Positions 42,452-54,284 of a stretch of DNA of 64,000 nt are shown here, one piece after another; within the stretch, counting starts at the first letter, position 1; every line of letters starts with the position of its first letter. The position numbers were made by a program, and so were the translations under genes. The stretch covers positions 1-64,000 of the forward strand of contig JAJVHZ010000014.1 of NCBI GenBank assembly GCA_022072255.1. Reading direction: 5' to 3'. Below the pieces are notes generated by a model. That model did not search any database, was not told the DNA's origin, and saw only the letters and a program-made list of their open reading frames with translations. This DNA is from Gammaproteobacteria bacterium (lineage in GTDB: Bacteria > Pseudomonadota > Gammaproteobacteria > JAJPIJ01).

Positions 42452-44026
42452 TCACTCCCACTCGATCGTCGCGGGCGGCTTGCCGGAGATGTCGTAGACG
42501 ACGCGCGAGACCCCCGCCACCTCGTTGATGATGCGGCGGGAGAGGTGATCGAGCAGCTCGTAGGGCAGGTGCGCCCAGCGGGCGGTCATGAAGTCGATGG
42601 TCTCCACGGCGCGCAGGGCGATCACGTGGGCATAGTTGCGCTGGTCGCCGGTCACGCCGACGGACCTCACCGGCAGGAACACGGCGAAGGCCTGGCTCAC
42701 CTTGTCGTAGAGATCGTGCCGGCGCAGCTCCTCGATGAAGATGGCGTCGGCGCGGCGCAGCATCTCCGCGCGCTCCTTGCGCACCTCGCCCAGGATGCGC
42801 ACTCCCAGTCCCGGCCCCGGGAAGGGATGGCGGTAGACCATCTCGTAGGGCAGGCCGAGCTCCAGGCCCAGCCGGCGCACCTCGTCCTTGAACAGCTCGC
42901 GCAGGGGCTCGACCAGTTGCATGCGCATCTGCGCGGGCAGACCCGCGACGTTGTGATGGGACTTGATGACGTGCGCCTTGCCGGTCCTGCCGCCGGCGGA
43001 TTCGATCACGTCCGGATAGATCGTCCCCTGCGCCAGGAACTGCACGTCGGCGAGCTTCGCGGCCTGCTCTTCGAACACCTCGATGAACAGGCCGCCGATG
43101 ATCTTGCGCTTGACCTCCGGGTCCTCCACGCCCTTCAGGGCGCCGAGGAACCGCTGCTCGGCGTCCACACGGATCACCCGCACCCCCATGTGCTGGCCGA
43201 AGGTCGCCATCACCTGGTCGCCCTCGTGCAGCCTGAGCAGGCCGGTGTCGACGAATACGCAGGTGAGCTGATCACCCACCGCCCTGTGCAGCAGCGCGGC
43301 GACCACGGAGGAATCGACGCCGCCGGACAGGCCCAGCAGCACCCCGCCCCGGCCAACCTGCGCGCGCACGCGGGCGACGCTGTCGTCGATGATGCTCGCG
43401 GTCGTCCACGTGGACCCGCAGCCGCACAGGTCGTGGACGAAGCGCGAGAGTAGGCGCATGCCCTGGCGGGTGTGCGTGACCTCGGGGTGAAACTGCAAGG
43501 CGTAGAAGCTGCGGTTCTCGTCGGCCATTCCGGCGACGGGACAGGTGCCGGTGGAGGCGATCACCTTGAATCCGGGCGGCATCTCGACTACCTGATCGCC
43601 ATGACTCATCCACACGTCGAGCAGGCCGTGTCCCTCCTCGTTGGTGCGGTCCTCGATGCTCGCGAGCAGGCGCGAGTGTCCGCGCGCGCGTACCTCCGCG
43701 TAGCCGAACTCGCGCTGCTCCACCGCCTGCACGCGGCCGCCGAGCTGCGCGGCCATGGTCTGCATGCCGTAACAGATGCCGAGCACCGGCACGCCCAGAT
43801 CGAAGACGACGCGCGGTGCGCGCACCTCGCTCGCCACGGTCACCGACTCCGGGCCGCCGGAAAGTATGACCCCCTTCGGGCGGAACTCGCGGATCGCCGC
43901 CTCGTCCATGTCGAAGGCGTGCAGTTCGCAATACACCCCGGCCTCGCGCACGCGGCGCGCGATGAGTTGCGTGTACTGCGATCCGAAATCCAGTATGAGG
44001 ATGCGATCGGCGTGGATGTCGGTCAT
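42452..44026 (-). CDS. guaA: GMP synthase (glutamine-hydrolysing)
   Basis: [65 protein letters not shown]. Confidence 0.98.
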   Translation of the reverse strand: MTDIHADRILILDFGSQYTQLIARRVREAGVYCELHAFDMDEAAIREFRPKGVILSGGPESVTVASEVRAPRVVFDLGVPVLGICYGMQTMAAQLGGRVQAVEQREFGYAEVRARGHSRLLASIEDRTNEEGHGLLDVWMSHGDQVVEMPPGFKVIASTGTCPVAGMADENRSFYALQFHPEVTHTRQGMRLLSRFVHDLCGCGSTWTTASIIDDSVARVRAQVGRGGVLLGLSGGVDSSVVAALLHRAVGDQLTCVFVDTGLLRLHEGDQVMATFGQHMGVRVIRVDAEQRFLGALKGVEDPEVKRKIIGGLFIEVFEEQAAKLADVQFLAQGTIYPDVIESAGGRTGKAHVIKSHHNVAGLPAQMRMQLVEPLRELFKDEVRRLGLELGLPYEMVYRHPFPGPGLGVRILGEVRKERAEMLRRADAIFIEELRRHDLYDKVSQAFAVFLPVRSVGVTGDQRNYAHVIALRAVETIDFMTARWAHLPYELLDHLSRRIINEVAGVSRVVYDISGKPPATIEWE

Positions 44027-44047
44027 ATGGGACAGGGCGCGAACAGT

Positions 44048-44154
44048 GGGTCGTGGGCGGCGATCCGTGAATCGTGATCCGTCATCGGTGGTTGGACGCC
44101 CTGCCCCGGCGCGCCCTCCGCACCGCCGGCCACGACCCGCGGCTCACGGATCAC
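44048..44154. repeat. Interdigitated inverted repeats in the guaB-guaA intergenic region
   Basis: GGGTCGTGG 44048-44056 / CCACGACCC 44130-44138; GTGATCCGT 44074-44082 / ACGGATCAC 44146-44154. Confidence 0.5.
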
Positions 44155-44164
44155 CCATCACGCA

Positions 44165-45718
<1,554 letters not shown>

Positions 45719-45729
45719 TCATCTTGGGC

Positions 45730-47130
45730 ATGAGCACGACGAATCAGCTGCCGACGGATCTGCCTCCGCAGCGCGAGGTCTACACCATCTCGCGCCTGAA
45801 TCGCGAGGCCCGCGCGCTGCTCGAGGGCCGCTTCCCGCTCATCTGGATCGAGGGGGAGGTGTCGAACTTCGCCCGCCCCGGATCCGGGCACTGGTATTTC
45901 ACGCTCAAGGACGCGCAGGCGCAGGTACGCTGCGCGATGTTCCGGCAGAACAACATGCGCCTGAAATTCCTGCCGCAGGACGGCATGCACGTCCTGGCGC
46001 GGGCGCGGGTGAGCATCTACGAGGGGCGCGGGGAATTCCAGCTCATCGTCGAGCACGCCGAGCCCGCCGGCGAAGGCCTGCTGCGCATGCAGTTCGAACA
46101 ACTCAAGAGGAAACTCGCCGCCGAGGGCCTGTTCGAGGAGTCCCACAAGCAGCCGCTGCCCCCGCATCCGCGCACCGTCGGCGTCATCACCTCGCCCACC
46201 GGGGCGGCCATCCGCGACATCCTGAGCGTCTTGCGCCGCCGGGCCCCGCAACTGGAGGTCATCATCTACCCGGTGCCCGTCCAGGGCGCCGCGGCCGCGC
46301 CACAGATCGCCGCCATGATCGGGTCGGCCGACGCGCGCCAGGAATGCGATGTCTTCCTGCTGGCCCGCGGCGGCGGCTCGCTCGAGGATCTCTGGCCGTT
46401 CAACGAGGAGGTCGTCGCACGCGCGATCCATGCCTGCCGCACCCCGATCGTCAGCGGCGTCGGCCACGAGATCGATTTCACCATCGCCGACTTCGTGGCC
46501 GACGTGCGTGCCCCGACGCCGTCGGCGAGCGCGGAGCTAGTGAGCCCCGATCGGCGCGAGTTGCTGACGCAGCTCCGCGGGCTGGAATCGCGCCTCGTCC
46601 AGCTCGCCGGCGCACTGCTCGCCCGCCAGCGTGAGCGCATGGCGTGGCTGTCGCGGCGGCTGGTGCATCCGGGACGACGCCTGCAGGAACTGGCGCAGCG
46701 GCTCGACGATGTGTACGCGCGCATGGGCAGCGCGGTGCACACGCTGATCCACCGGCGCCAAGTCGAGCTGGTCCGGCTTTCCGCGCGTCTGTCCGCGCTC
46801 AGCCCGGCGCAGCGACTCATGTACCTGCGGGGGCAGCTCGCGCAGTGGCGTCTGCGCCTGGTGCAGACGATGCGCGATCGCCTGCACCAGGAGGCAGCGC
46901 GCCTGCAGCCGGCGACGAGGGCCCTGCATGCGGTGAGTCCGCTCGCCACGCTCGAGCGCGGCTACGCCATCCTCACCGATGCGCAGGCGCAGATCCTGCG
47001 CGAGGCCGGCACGGCGCGGATCGGCGACCGCGTCGCGGCGCGACTCGCGCGCGGCCGGCTGCATTGCACCGTGGAGGAGGTCGTCATCGAGGATCGGTCT
47101 GCCGCCACGACGCCTGAACGCGATGCGTAG
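45730..47130 (+). CDS. xseA: Exodeoxyribonuclease VII large subunit
   Basis: YTISRLNREARALLEGRFPLIWIEGEVSNFARPGSGHWYFTLKD; ARGGGSLEDLWPFNEEVVARAI. Confidence 0.97.
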   Translation: MSTTNQLPTDLPPQREVYTISRLNREARALLEGRFPLIWIEGEVSNFARPGSGHWYFTLKDAQAQVRCAMFRQNNMRLKFLPQDGMHVLARARVSIYEGRGEFQLIVEHAEPAGEGLLRMQFEQLKRKLAAEGLFEESHKQPLPPHPRTVGVITSPTGAAIRDILSVLRRRAPQLEVIIYPVPVQGAAAAPQIAAMIGSADARQECDVFLLARGGGSLEDLWPFNEEVVARAIHACRTPIVSGVGHEIDFTIADFVADVRAPTPSASAELVSPDRRELLTQLRGLESRLVQLAGALLARQRERMAWLSRRLVHPGRRLQELAQRLDDVYARMGSAVHTLIHRRQVELVRLSARLSALSPAQRLMYLRGQLAQWRLRLVQTMRDRLHQEAARLQPATRALHAVSPLATLERGYAILTDAQAQILREAGTARIGDRVAARLARGRLHCTVEEVVIEDRSAATTPERDA

Positions 47131-48022
47131 TCGAATGCAGGCGCGCGCGGCCGGCGCATTCGCGCTGGCGATGCTCCTGTCGCCGTCGGTCAGCCCGACG
47201 CAGCCGCCCGGGCCGTCCGCGGCGGCAGAGTCCTCCGGGCTGCCGGCCGGGGCGAATGTGCCGGGCGGCTTCGTGGTCATACCCCTGGAGGCGGGCGGCG
47301 CGGATCGCCCGACCGCCAGCTTCAACGGCCGCCGCGTCCTCGTGATACCCGACGGCGAGGGCTACGCGGCGATCGTCGGGATACCGCTGAAGACCGCTCC
47401 CGGGGAGCAGCGCATCGCCGCGCGCGGCGCCACGCGGAAAACCTACCCGTTCCAGGTCGAACCGAAGCGATACGCCGAGCAGCGGCTCACGATCACCGAT
47501 ACGCGCAAGGTCAACCCCAACCCGGAGGATCAGGCGCGCATTGCCCGCGAGATGAAACGCATCGCCGCGGCGAAGGCGCACTGGAGCGAGCAGGAACCCG
47601 ATTCGCTGCGGCTGGACCTCCCGGCGCGGGGGCGCTTCAGCAGCCCCTTCGGCCTGCGCCGGTTCTTCAACGATCAGGAACGAAATCCGCACTCCGGTCT
47701 CGACATCGCCATCGGCACGGGCACGCCAGTGCTCGCCGCAGCCGCCGGTACGGTGATCGACACGGGGGACTACTTCTTCAATGGCAGGACGGTGTTCGTT
47801 GATCACGGCCAGGGCTTCCTGACCATGTACTGCCACCTGAGCGAGATCCGGGTGCAGCCCGGCGATCGGGTCGGCCGCGGCGAGCGGCTCGCCCTGTCGG
47901 GCATGACCGGCCGTGCCACCGGTCCGCACCTGCATTTCTCCGTCGTCCTGAACGACACCATGGTCGATCCGGCGCTTTTCCTGCCGCTCCCGAACTCCCC
48001 GCCAAAGGCCGGGGCGAGGTAG
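47123..48022 (+). CDS. M23 family metallopeptidase with signal peptide
   Basis: FSSPFGLRRFFNDQERNPHSGLDIAIGTGTPVLAAAAGTV; HLHFSVVLND. Confidence 0.93.
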   Translation: MRSRMQARAAGAFALAMLLSPSVSPTQPPGPSAAAESSGLPAGANVPGGFVVIPLEAGGADRPTASFNGRRVLVIPDGEGYAAIVGIPLKTAPGEQRIAARGATRKTYPFQVEPKRYAEQRLTITDTRKVNPNPEDQARIAREMKRIAAAKAHWSEQEPDSLRLDLPARGRFSSPFGLRRFFNDQERNPHSGLDIAIGTGTPVLAAAAGTVIDTGDYFFNGRTVFVDHGQGFLTMYCHLSEIRVQPGDRVGRGERLALSGMTGRATGPHLHFSVVLNDTMVDPALFLPLPNSPPKAGAR

Positions 48023-48087
48023 ACGTCGACGAGCTGGCCGATGCGGGCAACATGGCGTGAACCCGGCGCCGGCCCGAAGGAAGACGC

Positions 48088-49047
48088 TCAGCCGACGATG
48101 CCCCCGGCCTGGAGGTCGGCGTGATACGAGGAACGGACCATCGGCGCGCTCGCGACGTTGGCGAAACCCAGGGCGCGGGCGTACTCGCCGAGCTCGGCGA
48201 ATTCATCCGGATGAACGAACCGGGCCACCGGCAGGTGCGCCCGGCTGGGCTGCAGGTACTGCCCCACGGTCAGCATGTCGCAGCCGTGCGCGCGCAGGTC
48301 CTGCAGCACCTGCCGCACCTCGCCGATCTCCTCCCCCAGGCCCAGCATCACTCCGGATTTCGTCGGGATCGAGGCCTGCTCCTCCTTGAAGCGCTGCAGG
48401 AGCCGCAGGGACCAGGAGTAATCGGCCCCGGGGCGCGCCTGGCGGTACAACCGCGGCACGGTCTCGAGGTTGTGATTGAAGACATCCGGAGGCGCGCGGC
48501 GCAGCGCGGCAAGGGCGGGATCCATGCGGCCGCGAAAATCCGGGGTGAGGATCTCGATGCGGATGGCCGGGCTGGCGCCGCGTACGGCATCGATGCAGGC
48601 GGCGAAGTGACCGCCGCCGCCGTCGCGCAGATCGTCGCGATCGACCGAGGTGATGACGACGTATCGCAGGCCCATCTTCGCGACGGTCTGCGCCAGTCGC
48701 GCGGGTTCCTCCGCGTCGAGCGGCAGCGGCCGGCCGTGGGCCACGTCGCAAAAAGGACAGCGGCGGGTGCAGATGTCGCCCATGATCATGAAGGTGGCGG
48801 TCCCGTGCGCGAAGCATTCGCCGAGATTCGGGCAGGCCGCCTCCTCGCACACGGTGTGCAGGCGCTGGGCGCGCAGCAACTGCTTGAGCGCGATCACCTT
48901 CGGGTCGGTGGGCGCCCGTGCGCGGATCCAGGCCGGCTTGCGCGGCATCGGGCCGTCCGTGGCGATCACCTTGACCGGAATGCGGGCGACCTTCTCGGCG
49001 CCGCGCAGCGCGCGCCCCGGCTCCCTGCCCGTCTTACATTCGGTCAT
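48088..49047 (-). CDS. lipA: Lipoyl synthase
   Basis: [41 protein letters not shown]. Confidence 0.98.
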   Translation of the reverse strand: MTECKTGREPGRALRGAEKVARIPVKVIATDGPMPRKPAWIRARAPTDPKVIALKQLLRAQRLHTVCEEAACPNLGECFAHGTATFMIMGDICTRRCPFCDVAHGRPLPLDAEEPARLAQTVAKMGLRYVVITSVDRDDLRDGGGGHFAACIDAVRGASPAIRIEILTPDFRGRMDPALAALRRAPPDVFNHNLETVPRLYRQARPGADYSWSLRLLQRFKEEQASIPTKSGVMLGLGEEIGEVRQVLQDLRAHGCDMLTVGQYLQPSRAHLPVARFVHPDEFAELGEYARALGFANVASAPMVRSSYHADLQAGGIVG

Positions 49048-49723
49048 GCGCACCCCCTGGCCCGGTTTCGCCCGAGGTCGCGAATGCAAGCTCCGGACCG
49101 GACGAAGTCAGCTCATCGAACCCCAGGCGGTCATCGAGGGCGCGCAAGAGCCGATCGCCGAATGCCGGGATGCCTATGCACACCCCCTGTTCGCGCAGAC
49201 TGCTGACGCGCAGTCCCGGGTATCCGCACGGATTGATGCGCGTGAACGGCTCGAGGTCCAGGTCGATGTTGACGGCGAGGCCGTGATAGCAGCAGCCGCG
49301 GCGGACACGGAACCCCAGCGCCGCGATCTTGGCCTCGTGCGTGTAGACGCCGGGGGCGCCGGGGCGGCGCGAGGCTGACACGCCGAGCCCGGCGAGCGCA
49401 TCCATCGTGGCCTGCTCGGTACGCCAGACGAGATCCTTCACACCGATTCCCCGTCGCTTGAGATCGAGCAGCAGATAGACCACCAGTTGGCCCGGGCCGT
49501 GGTACGTCACCTGGCCCCCGCGATCGCTGCGCACCACCGGGATCCCGCGCGCGTCCAGGATGTGCTCCGGCCGACCCGCCAGCCCGAGCGTGTAGACCGA
49601 CGGGTGCTCCAACAGCCAGACCTCGTCCTCGGCATCCGCGCCTCGCGCGTCCGTATACTCGCGCATCGCCAGCCAGACGGATTCGTAGTCCTGCAGGCCG
49701 GGCCGGCGTACCACGGTTTTCAT
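49034..49723 (-). CDS. lipB: Octanoyltransferase
   Basis: [32 protein letters not shown]. Confidence 0.97.
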   Translation of the reverse strand: MKTVVRRPGLQDYESVWLAMREYTDARGADAEDEVWLLEHPSVYTLGLAGRPEHILDARGIPVVRSDRGGQVTYHGPGQLVVYLLLDLKRRGIGVKDLVWRTEQATMDALAGLGVSASRRPGAPGVYTHEAKIAALGFRVRRGCCYHGLAVNIDLDLEPFTRINPCGYPGLRVSSLREQGVCIGIPAFGDRLLRALDDRLGFDELTSSGPELAFATSGETGPGGAHDRM

Positions 49724-49989
49724 AGCACCATCACGATACGCGTTTCGCTGGTCAGATCGCGATAAATGGCGTCGAGCTGGTTGCGACTCTTGGCCTCGAT
49801 GGTCACGGTGACGGAGATGAAGCGTCCACCGCGGCTCTCGCGCGAACGCAGGGCGCCCTCGCCGAGGTCGCCGACGTGCCGCCGCACGATCTGGGCTACG
49901 AAAGCATCGAAGTCCTCTGCCCAGTACCCCATCACCTTGATGGGAAACTGACAGGGAAAGATCATGGCCGATTCGCGGCGCTCATTCAT
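49720..49989 (-). CDS. YbeD/DUF493 family protein
   Basis: FPCQFPIKVMG...[30 protein letters not shown]; adjacent to lipB; start uncertain. Confidence 0.88.
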   Translation of the reverse strand: MNERRESAMIFPCQFPIKVMGYWAEDFDAFVAQIVRRHVGDLGEGALRSRESRGGRFISVTVTIEAKSRNQLDAIYRDLTSETRIVMVL

Positions 49990-50195
49990 TTCATCGGTTT
50001 CCGTTTGCCTGCGCATTTCCGCGCTGCCGCGCGGTCGGCAGGACCGGCCCCCGAAAGCCGTGGCCGGGCGCGCTGCACGCAGTGCGCGATCCGCGCCCAA
50101 GTGCCGCACTCGCCGCGGGTGCTTGCCATGATGCCAGAACCGGCACGGCAATCAGAGTGAAGCGTCGTCTGGGTCACAGTACGCGCAGCGCCCGG

Positions 50196-50237
50196 GTAGT
50201 AAACAAGACCTTTCACTTCATGTTATCGTAGTAAACA
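50196..50237. promoter_or_regulatory. Direct repeat GTAGTAAACA x2, 32 bp apart, upstream of the signalling locus
   Basis: gtagtaaaca at 50196-50205 and 50228-50237. Confidence 0.4.
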
Positions 50238-50626
50238 CGTGGTTATTCGATACCGCGAACCGGATCGTCCAACGCCAGCGATGGCCTTTAGGCAGAGGCG
50301 CACGTAAGCGCGTAAACCCCAACGAGACCCCGACGAAACAATAACTTAGATATTGGGCGACCGGAAGATGATCACCTCGGCGACCGCCGGCGGTGACATC
50401 GGCCAAGTTCGTCGGGGACTGAGTGCATGTTACCGGCAGCGGGATGCGGTCGGGCGCAGGTCTGTGGACCGCCCGCGTCCTCACCGTGCATCCCCAGCCG
50501 CGACGGCCGCAGGCCCGTCGCGCCGCGGGGAGGACATGCCTCCGCGGTGGGCTAAGTCGGCCGGGAAGTCCGGCTCCAGCTTGTACACGATAAGGAGATC
50601 GGGACTGGAACGTAGGAGTGCCCAGG

Positions 50627-52294
50627 ATGTTGGATACAGAGTTCTGCCGGCAGATCCTCAAGCTGCCGGAACCATGGGTGGTCGAGGACGTGCGTGTGGA
50701 TAAACCGTCCAATCGCATCGACGTCCGGATCGGCATGCCCCGACGCAAGCGCACCTTCTTCAGCCGCCAAGCAACCTGTCCGCGCTGCCATCGCGCCCTG
50801 CCCGCGACCGGCGGTGGTCAGCGTGTGGTCAGGCACCTGAACATCGGTGAGATGCGCACTTACCTGACCGTACCGGCCGCACCGGCGGAGGGAAGCGCGA
50901 ACGACTGCGGATGCCGGCGGGTGTGGAGCAATCCCGGCTCGCGCTTCACCCAGGAGATGGAGCGCCAGGTCGTCGAAGGCCTGCATCTGCTGGGTTCGAT
51001 CGACGCCGTCGCCAAGCTGTTTCTCGTCAACGCCGTGGACGTCCGCGAGATCAACGCGCAGCACCGCATCATCGATTCCGACAAGCCTGCGCCCGCGCCG
51101 ACCCACACCATCGCCTACGCCCAGGCGCACTTCAACGACGGCGGACTGGAGGTGGCCTACATCGACGAGGAGGAATACCACACCGCGCCGGCCACCCCGC
51201 GACCGGCGCCGCCGAGGGAAAACCACGAGGCCGTGCCGCCGGAATCCGATCCGGTCTGGCAGCGTCTCATCGATCATTCCGCGCACGCCAGCCTGCAGTC
51301 ATTGGGCCTGAAGATGCTGCTCGAGCAGATCCGGCTCAGCGTCACCGGCAATCGCTCCGAGAACGCGCGCCTGGCGGCCGCCCGAATCCTGCGGCAGTAC
51401 TTCGTCAAGCACTGGCGGCGCAGCCAGATGGAACTCGCGTCGCTGCTCAGCGAGGCGCGTGCGAATCCGGGTACGCAGCCGGCCCAGGCGCCGGCCAAGC
51501 CGCTCATCGAGCCGCCGCCGGAATCCGACCCAGGCTGGCAGTACCTCATCGAGGGGCGCATACCCGTTCACGCCGAGGCCATAGGCCTGAAGATGCTGAT
51601 CGAACGCCTGCGACTGACGCTGGGCTCGCGGCCCTCGGCCGAAAGCCGAATTGCCGGCGCCCGCATCCTGCGCGAGTTCTTCGTCAAGCACTGCGCCCGT
51701 CATCAGAGCGAGCTGGCGCAGGTGGTCGCGGCTGGGAAGGCGCACATGCAGCGCACGGCGGCCTCGGCACGCCCGCAGACGGCGGCGGCCATCGAAGTGC
51801 CGCCCGAGTCGGCGCGCTGCTGGCAGTTGCTGATCGACGGTCAACTGGAGATCCAGAGCTCCGCCGTGGGCCTGACCATGCTGCTGGAGCGCATCCGGCT
51901 GACGATAGGTCGCGTACCCTCCCCGGCCGCACGCCTCGCCGCGGCCCGGGTAATGCGCCAGTATTTCGAAAAGTACCGCAGCCGCCACGAGACCGAGCTG
52001 AAGCTGCTGATCGCCGAGGATGCGCTCTACCGTGCGGACGCAAGCGGCCAGGTGGTGGAGTTCGTCGAGGTACCGCCGGAGAACCATCCGAGCTGGGACA
52101 AGCTGATACGCGGCGAGCTGCAGCTCCGTACCGAGGCGCTGGGCCTGAAAATGCTGCTCGAGCGGGTGCGCCTGTCGCTGGGTTCCGAGCCCACCGAAGC
52201 GCTGCGGCTCGCCGCCGCGCGCGTGCTGCGGCAGTATTTCATCAAGCATCGCAGCCGCCACCGCGCCGAACTCGAGCAGCTCAAGGCGGCCTAG
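50627..52294 (+). CDS. ISL3-type zinc-finger-like N-terminus followed by four ~90-aa helical repeats
   Basis: CPRCHRALPATGGGQRVVRHLNIGEMRTYLTV...CGC...GSIDAVAKLFLVNAVDVREIN, then four copies of PPEs..W..LI.g.....ala(i/v)GLkMLlERiRLtlg..p....RlaaAriLRqyFvKh.rrh..EL. Confidence 0.7.
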   Translation: MLDTEFCRQILKLPEPWVVEDVRVDKPSNRIDVRIGMPRRKRTFFSRQATCPRCHRALPATGGGQRVVRHLNIGEMRTYLTVPAAPAEGSANDCGCRRVWSNPGSRFTQEMERQVVEGLHLLGSIDAVAKLFLVNAVDVREINAQHRIIDSDKPAPAPTHTIAYAQAHFNDGGLEVAYIDEEEYHTAPATPRPAPPRENHEAVPPESDPVWQRLIDHSAHASLQSLGLKMLLEQIRLSVTGNRSENARLAAARILRQYFVKHWRRSQMELASLLSEARANPGTQPAQAPAKPLIEPPPESDPGWQYLIEGRIPVHAEAIGLKMLIERLRLTLGSRPSAESRIAGARILREFFVKHCARHQSELAQVVAAGKAHMQRTAASARPQTAAAIEVPPESARCWQLLIDGQLEIQSSAVGLTMLLERIRLTIGRVPSPAARLAAARVMRQYFEKYRSRHETELKLLIAEDALYRADASGQVVEFVEVPPENHPSWDKLIRGELQLRTEALGLKMLLERVRLSLGSEPTEALRLAAARVLRQYFIKHRSRHRAELEQLKAA

Positions 52295-52308
52295 GGAAAG
52301 GAGGCCTC

Positions 52309-53346
52309 ATGTTCGGGATTTCCAGCCCGCAGTCTGCGAACGCATCCCTCGGCAGCGTCAGCGGCCGCCTGGTGACGGTCACGGAGGCCGCAGCGGCCAT
52401 CAGACAGGGGCGGGTGCTCTGGATCGGCGGCGACGAGACGCTGCTGCGTCAGCTTCCCACCGGCCAGTGGATAGGCGGATCGATCCCCTACTTCGTCGCG
52501 CAGAACGGCGGGGAGACGACGCGCGAACGCGTGTTCTGCTCGGAATTGCCGGCCAATATCGCCACCGGCATGGACATCCGCTTCTACGACCTGGACACCA
52601 TCGGCCGTATAGCCGTCGAGGCGCCCGAAAACGGCTTCAGCATCCTGTTGATTCCGGCCACCAGCGAGCTGCATCTGAGCTACGCGCGAAACGCGCCCGG
52701 CTACGATGAGATGTTCCTGAAGCCGATCGCGGGCTGGGTCACGGGTGTGCATCTGGACGACCTCGGCCGGTCGCACCCGATCGTGTACAACGGCAAGACC
52801 GGCGAGGGCTCGCGCGAACGCGGCCTGGCAATGCACGTCGCGCTGCGTCCGGAGAAGATCGCCCAGATCGGCATCGTGAATACCTTCAGGCAGGGCAACG
52901 GCGACACGCTGGTGTTTCCCGAAACCGGCTTCGCCGCCAGCCGTTGCGAGGTCAACGGCGTGGAGCGCAATTTCGCCGAGTATGTGCGCGAACTGAAGAT
53001 CGATCAGCGCCTGCCGCTGGTGGCGGATTATTCGGGCACGATGATCAACGTCGGGCTGCAGCGCGTCGACGAGCGCGGCGACGAGGTGTCGTTCTACGCG
53101 CCGGTCTTCAAGGGCATCCGTTACCGGTTTGCCGCGCCGGTGGAGAATTACGTCGAGGCATTCCAGTCGGCGATACCGAAGCTGGATCAGCCGGTCGTGT
53201 TCAGCTGCAACTGCGTCCTGAACTACCTGTACTCGGAGCTGGAAGGCAAGCACACTGCGCACATGACCGGCCCGATGACCTTCGGCGAGATCGCCTATCA
53301 GCTCCTGAACCAGACCATGGTCTACCTGACCGTCGAGGATGCCTGA
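52309..53346 (+). CDS. Conserved-looking hypothetical protein, family not recognised
   Basis: 346 aa; 15 bp after the repeat gene, with RBS-like aaaggagg. Confidence 0.8.
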   Translation: MFGISSPQSANASLGSVSGRLVTVTEAAAAIRQGRVLWIGGDETLLRQLPTGQWIGGSIPYFVAQNGGETTRERVFCSELPANIATGMDIRFYDLDTIGRIAVEAPENGFSILLIPATSELHLSYARNAPGYDEMFLKPIAGWVTGVHLDDLGRSHPIVYNGKTGEGSRERGLAMHVALRPEKIAQIGIVNTFRQGNGDTLVFPETGFAASRCEVNGVERNFAEYVRELKIDQRLPLVADYSGTMINVGLQRVDERGDEVSFYAPVFKGIRYRFAAPVENYVEAFQSAIPKLDQPVVFSCNCVLNYLYSELEGKHTAHMTGPMTFGEIAYQLLNQTMVYLTVEDA

Positions 53347-53348
53347 GC

Positions 53349-54284
53349 GTGAGCGCCAGCCCCGAGAACATAGGCGCGTCCCCTTTTGATGCCGGCCCGC
53401 TCCCGCCCCGTCCCATATCCATATCGATGATCGGCGTCAGTGCCGACGACCGACGCCAGCTCCTGGACGCGTTCGAGGAGATCCCTGACGACCGCATCCT
53501 CTACCGGCCGGTCGCGCTGCATCAGCGCCCGGATATCCTGCTCGTAAATGCCGACGACGCCCGCTCGCTGGCCACCTGGGTGCGTTACCGAAATTACGCC
53601 CGCCAATTGGGCGGGGAACCGCCGAGCGTCGTCATCTCCGGCGACCGGACGTTCGACACGGCACATTATCAGCTCGCCAGCCCGCTGGACGGCCGCGCGG
53701 CGCTGCGGCTTTTCAATCGCATCGTCAGCGAACGCCTCACGGTGAAGGAGATCGAGGCTCCGCAACGCCCGCCGCTGTCGGTGGTGTACTCACCGCCGCT
53801 CGATGAGACCGCGCTGCCGCCGCGTCTGCTCGACATGAATCCGTCGGCCGACGAATCTCTGCCGCTCGCCTCGGTCGCCAGCGACATGGTCGCGCCCGAC
53901 GTCGATCTGAACGTAGCGGCGGTGCGCGCCCTGGTCATCGACGACAGCCTGCCGGTTCGCATCCAGATGAAGCAGGCGCTGCACCCACTGGGCTGGCAGG
54001 TGGACTTTGCCGAGAGCGGCGAGCAGGCCCTGCCGCTCCTGGACAACAACGACTACAACATCATCTTCGTCGACACCATCATGCCCAACATGGACGGTTA
54101 CGAAGTCTGCCGCCACGCGAAGGCGGGGCGCGCCAGGGACGTCCCCGTGGTGATGCTGACCAGCGCCTCCAGCCCCGCCGATCGGGTGCGGGGGAAGCTC
54201 GCGGGTTGCGATACCTACCTTATCAAGCCCGTCACTCCGCAGGTCCTGCGCCAGCTGCTGGAGCAGTATCTCTCGGTGCGCTAG
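53349..54284 (+). CDS. Response regulator: degenerate N-terminal receiver-like region plus canonical C-terminal receiver
   Basis: C-terminus VRALVIDDSLPVRIQMKQAL...IIFVDTIMPNMDGYEVC...VVMLTSASS...YLIKPVT; N-terminal DILLVNADD...VVISGDR...LASPLDG. Confidence 0.85.
   Translation: MSASPENIGASPFDAGPLPPRPISISMIGVSADDRRQLLDAFEEIPDDRILYRPVALHQRPDILLVNADDARSLATWVRYRNYARQLGGEPPSVVISGDRTFDTAHYQLASPLDGRAALRLFNRIVSERLTVKEIEAPQRPPLSVVYSPPLDETALPPRLLDMNPSADESLPLASVASDMVAPDVDLNVAAVRALVIDDSLPVRIQMKQALHPLGWQVDFAESGEQALPLLDNNDYNIIFVDTIMPNMDGYEVCRHAKAGRARDVPVVMLTSASSPADRVRGKLAGCDTYLIKPVTPQVLRQLLEQYLSVR

Noticed and set aside
40880-42470. tRNA gene as the integrase target
   Set aside because: No tRNA-like cloverleaf noticed near int; the direct repeat matches the guaA 3' end instead.
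50911-53346. 811-aa ORF overlapping the repeat protein and the 346-aa gene
   Set aside because: Only the C-terminal part from 52309 reads as a normal protein; the upstream part is an out-of-frame R/A/G-rich translation of the repeat gene.
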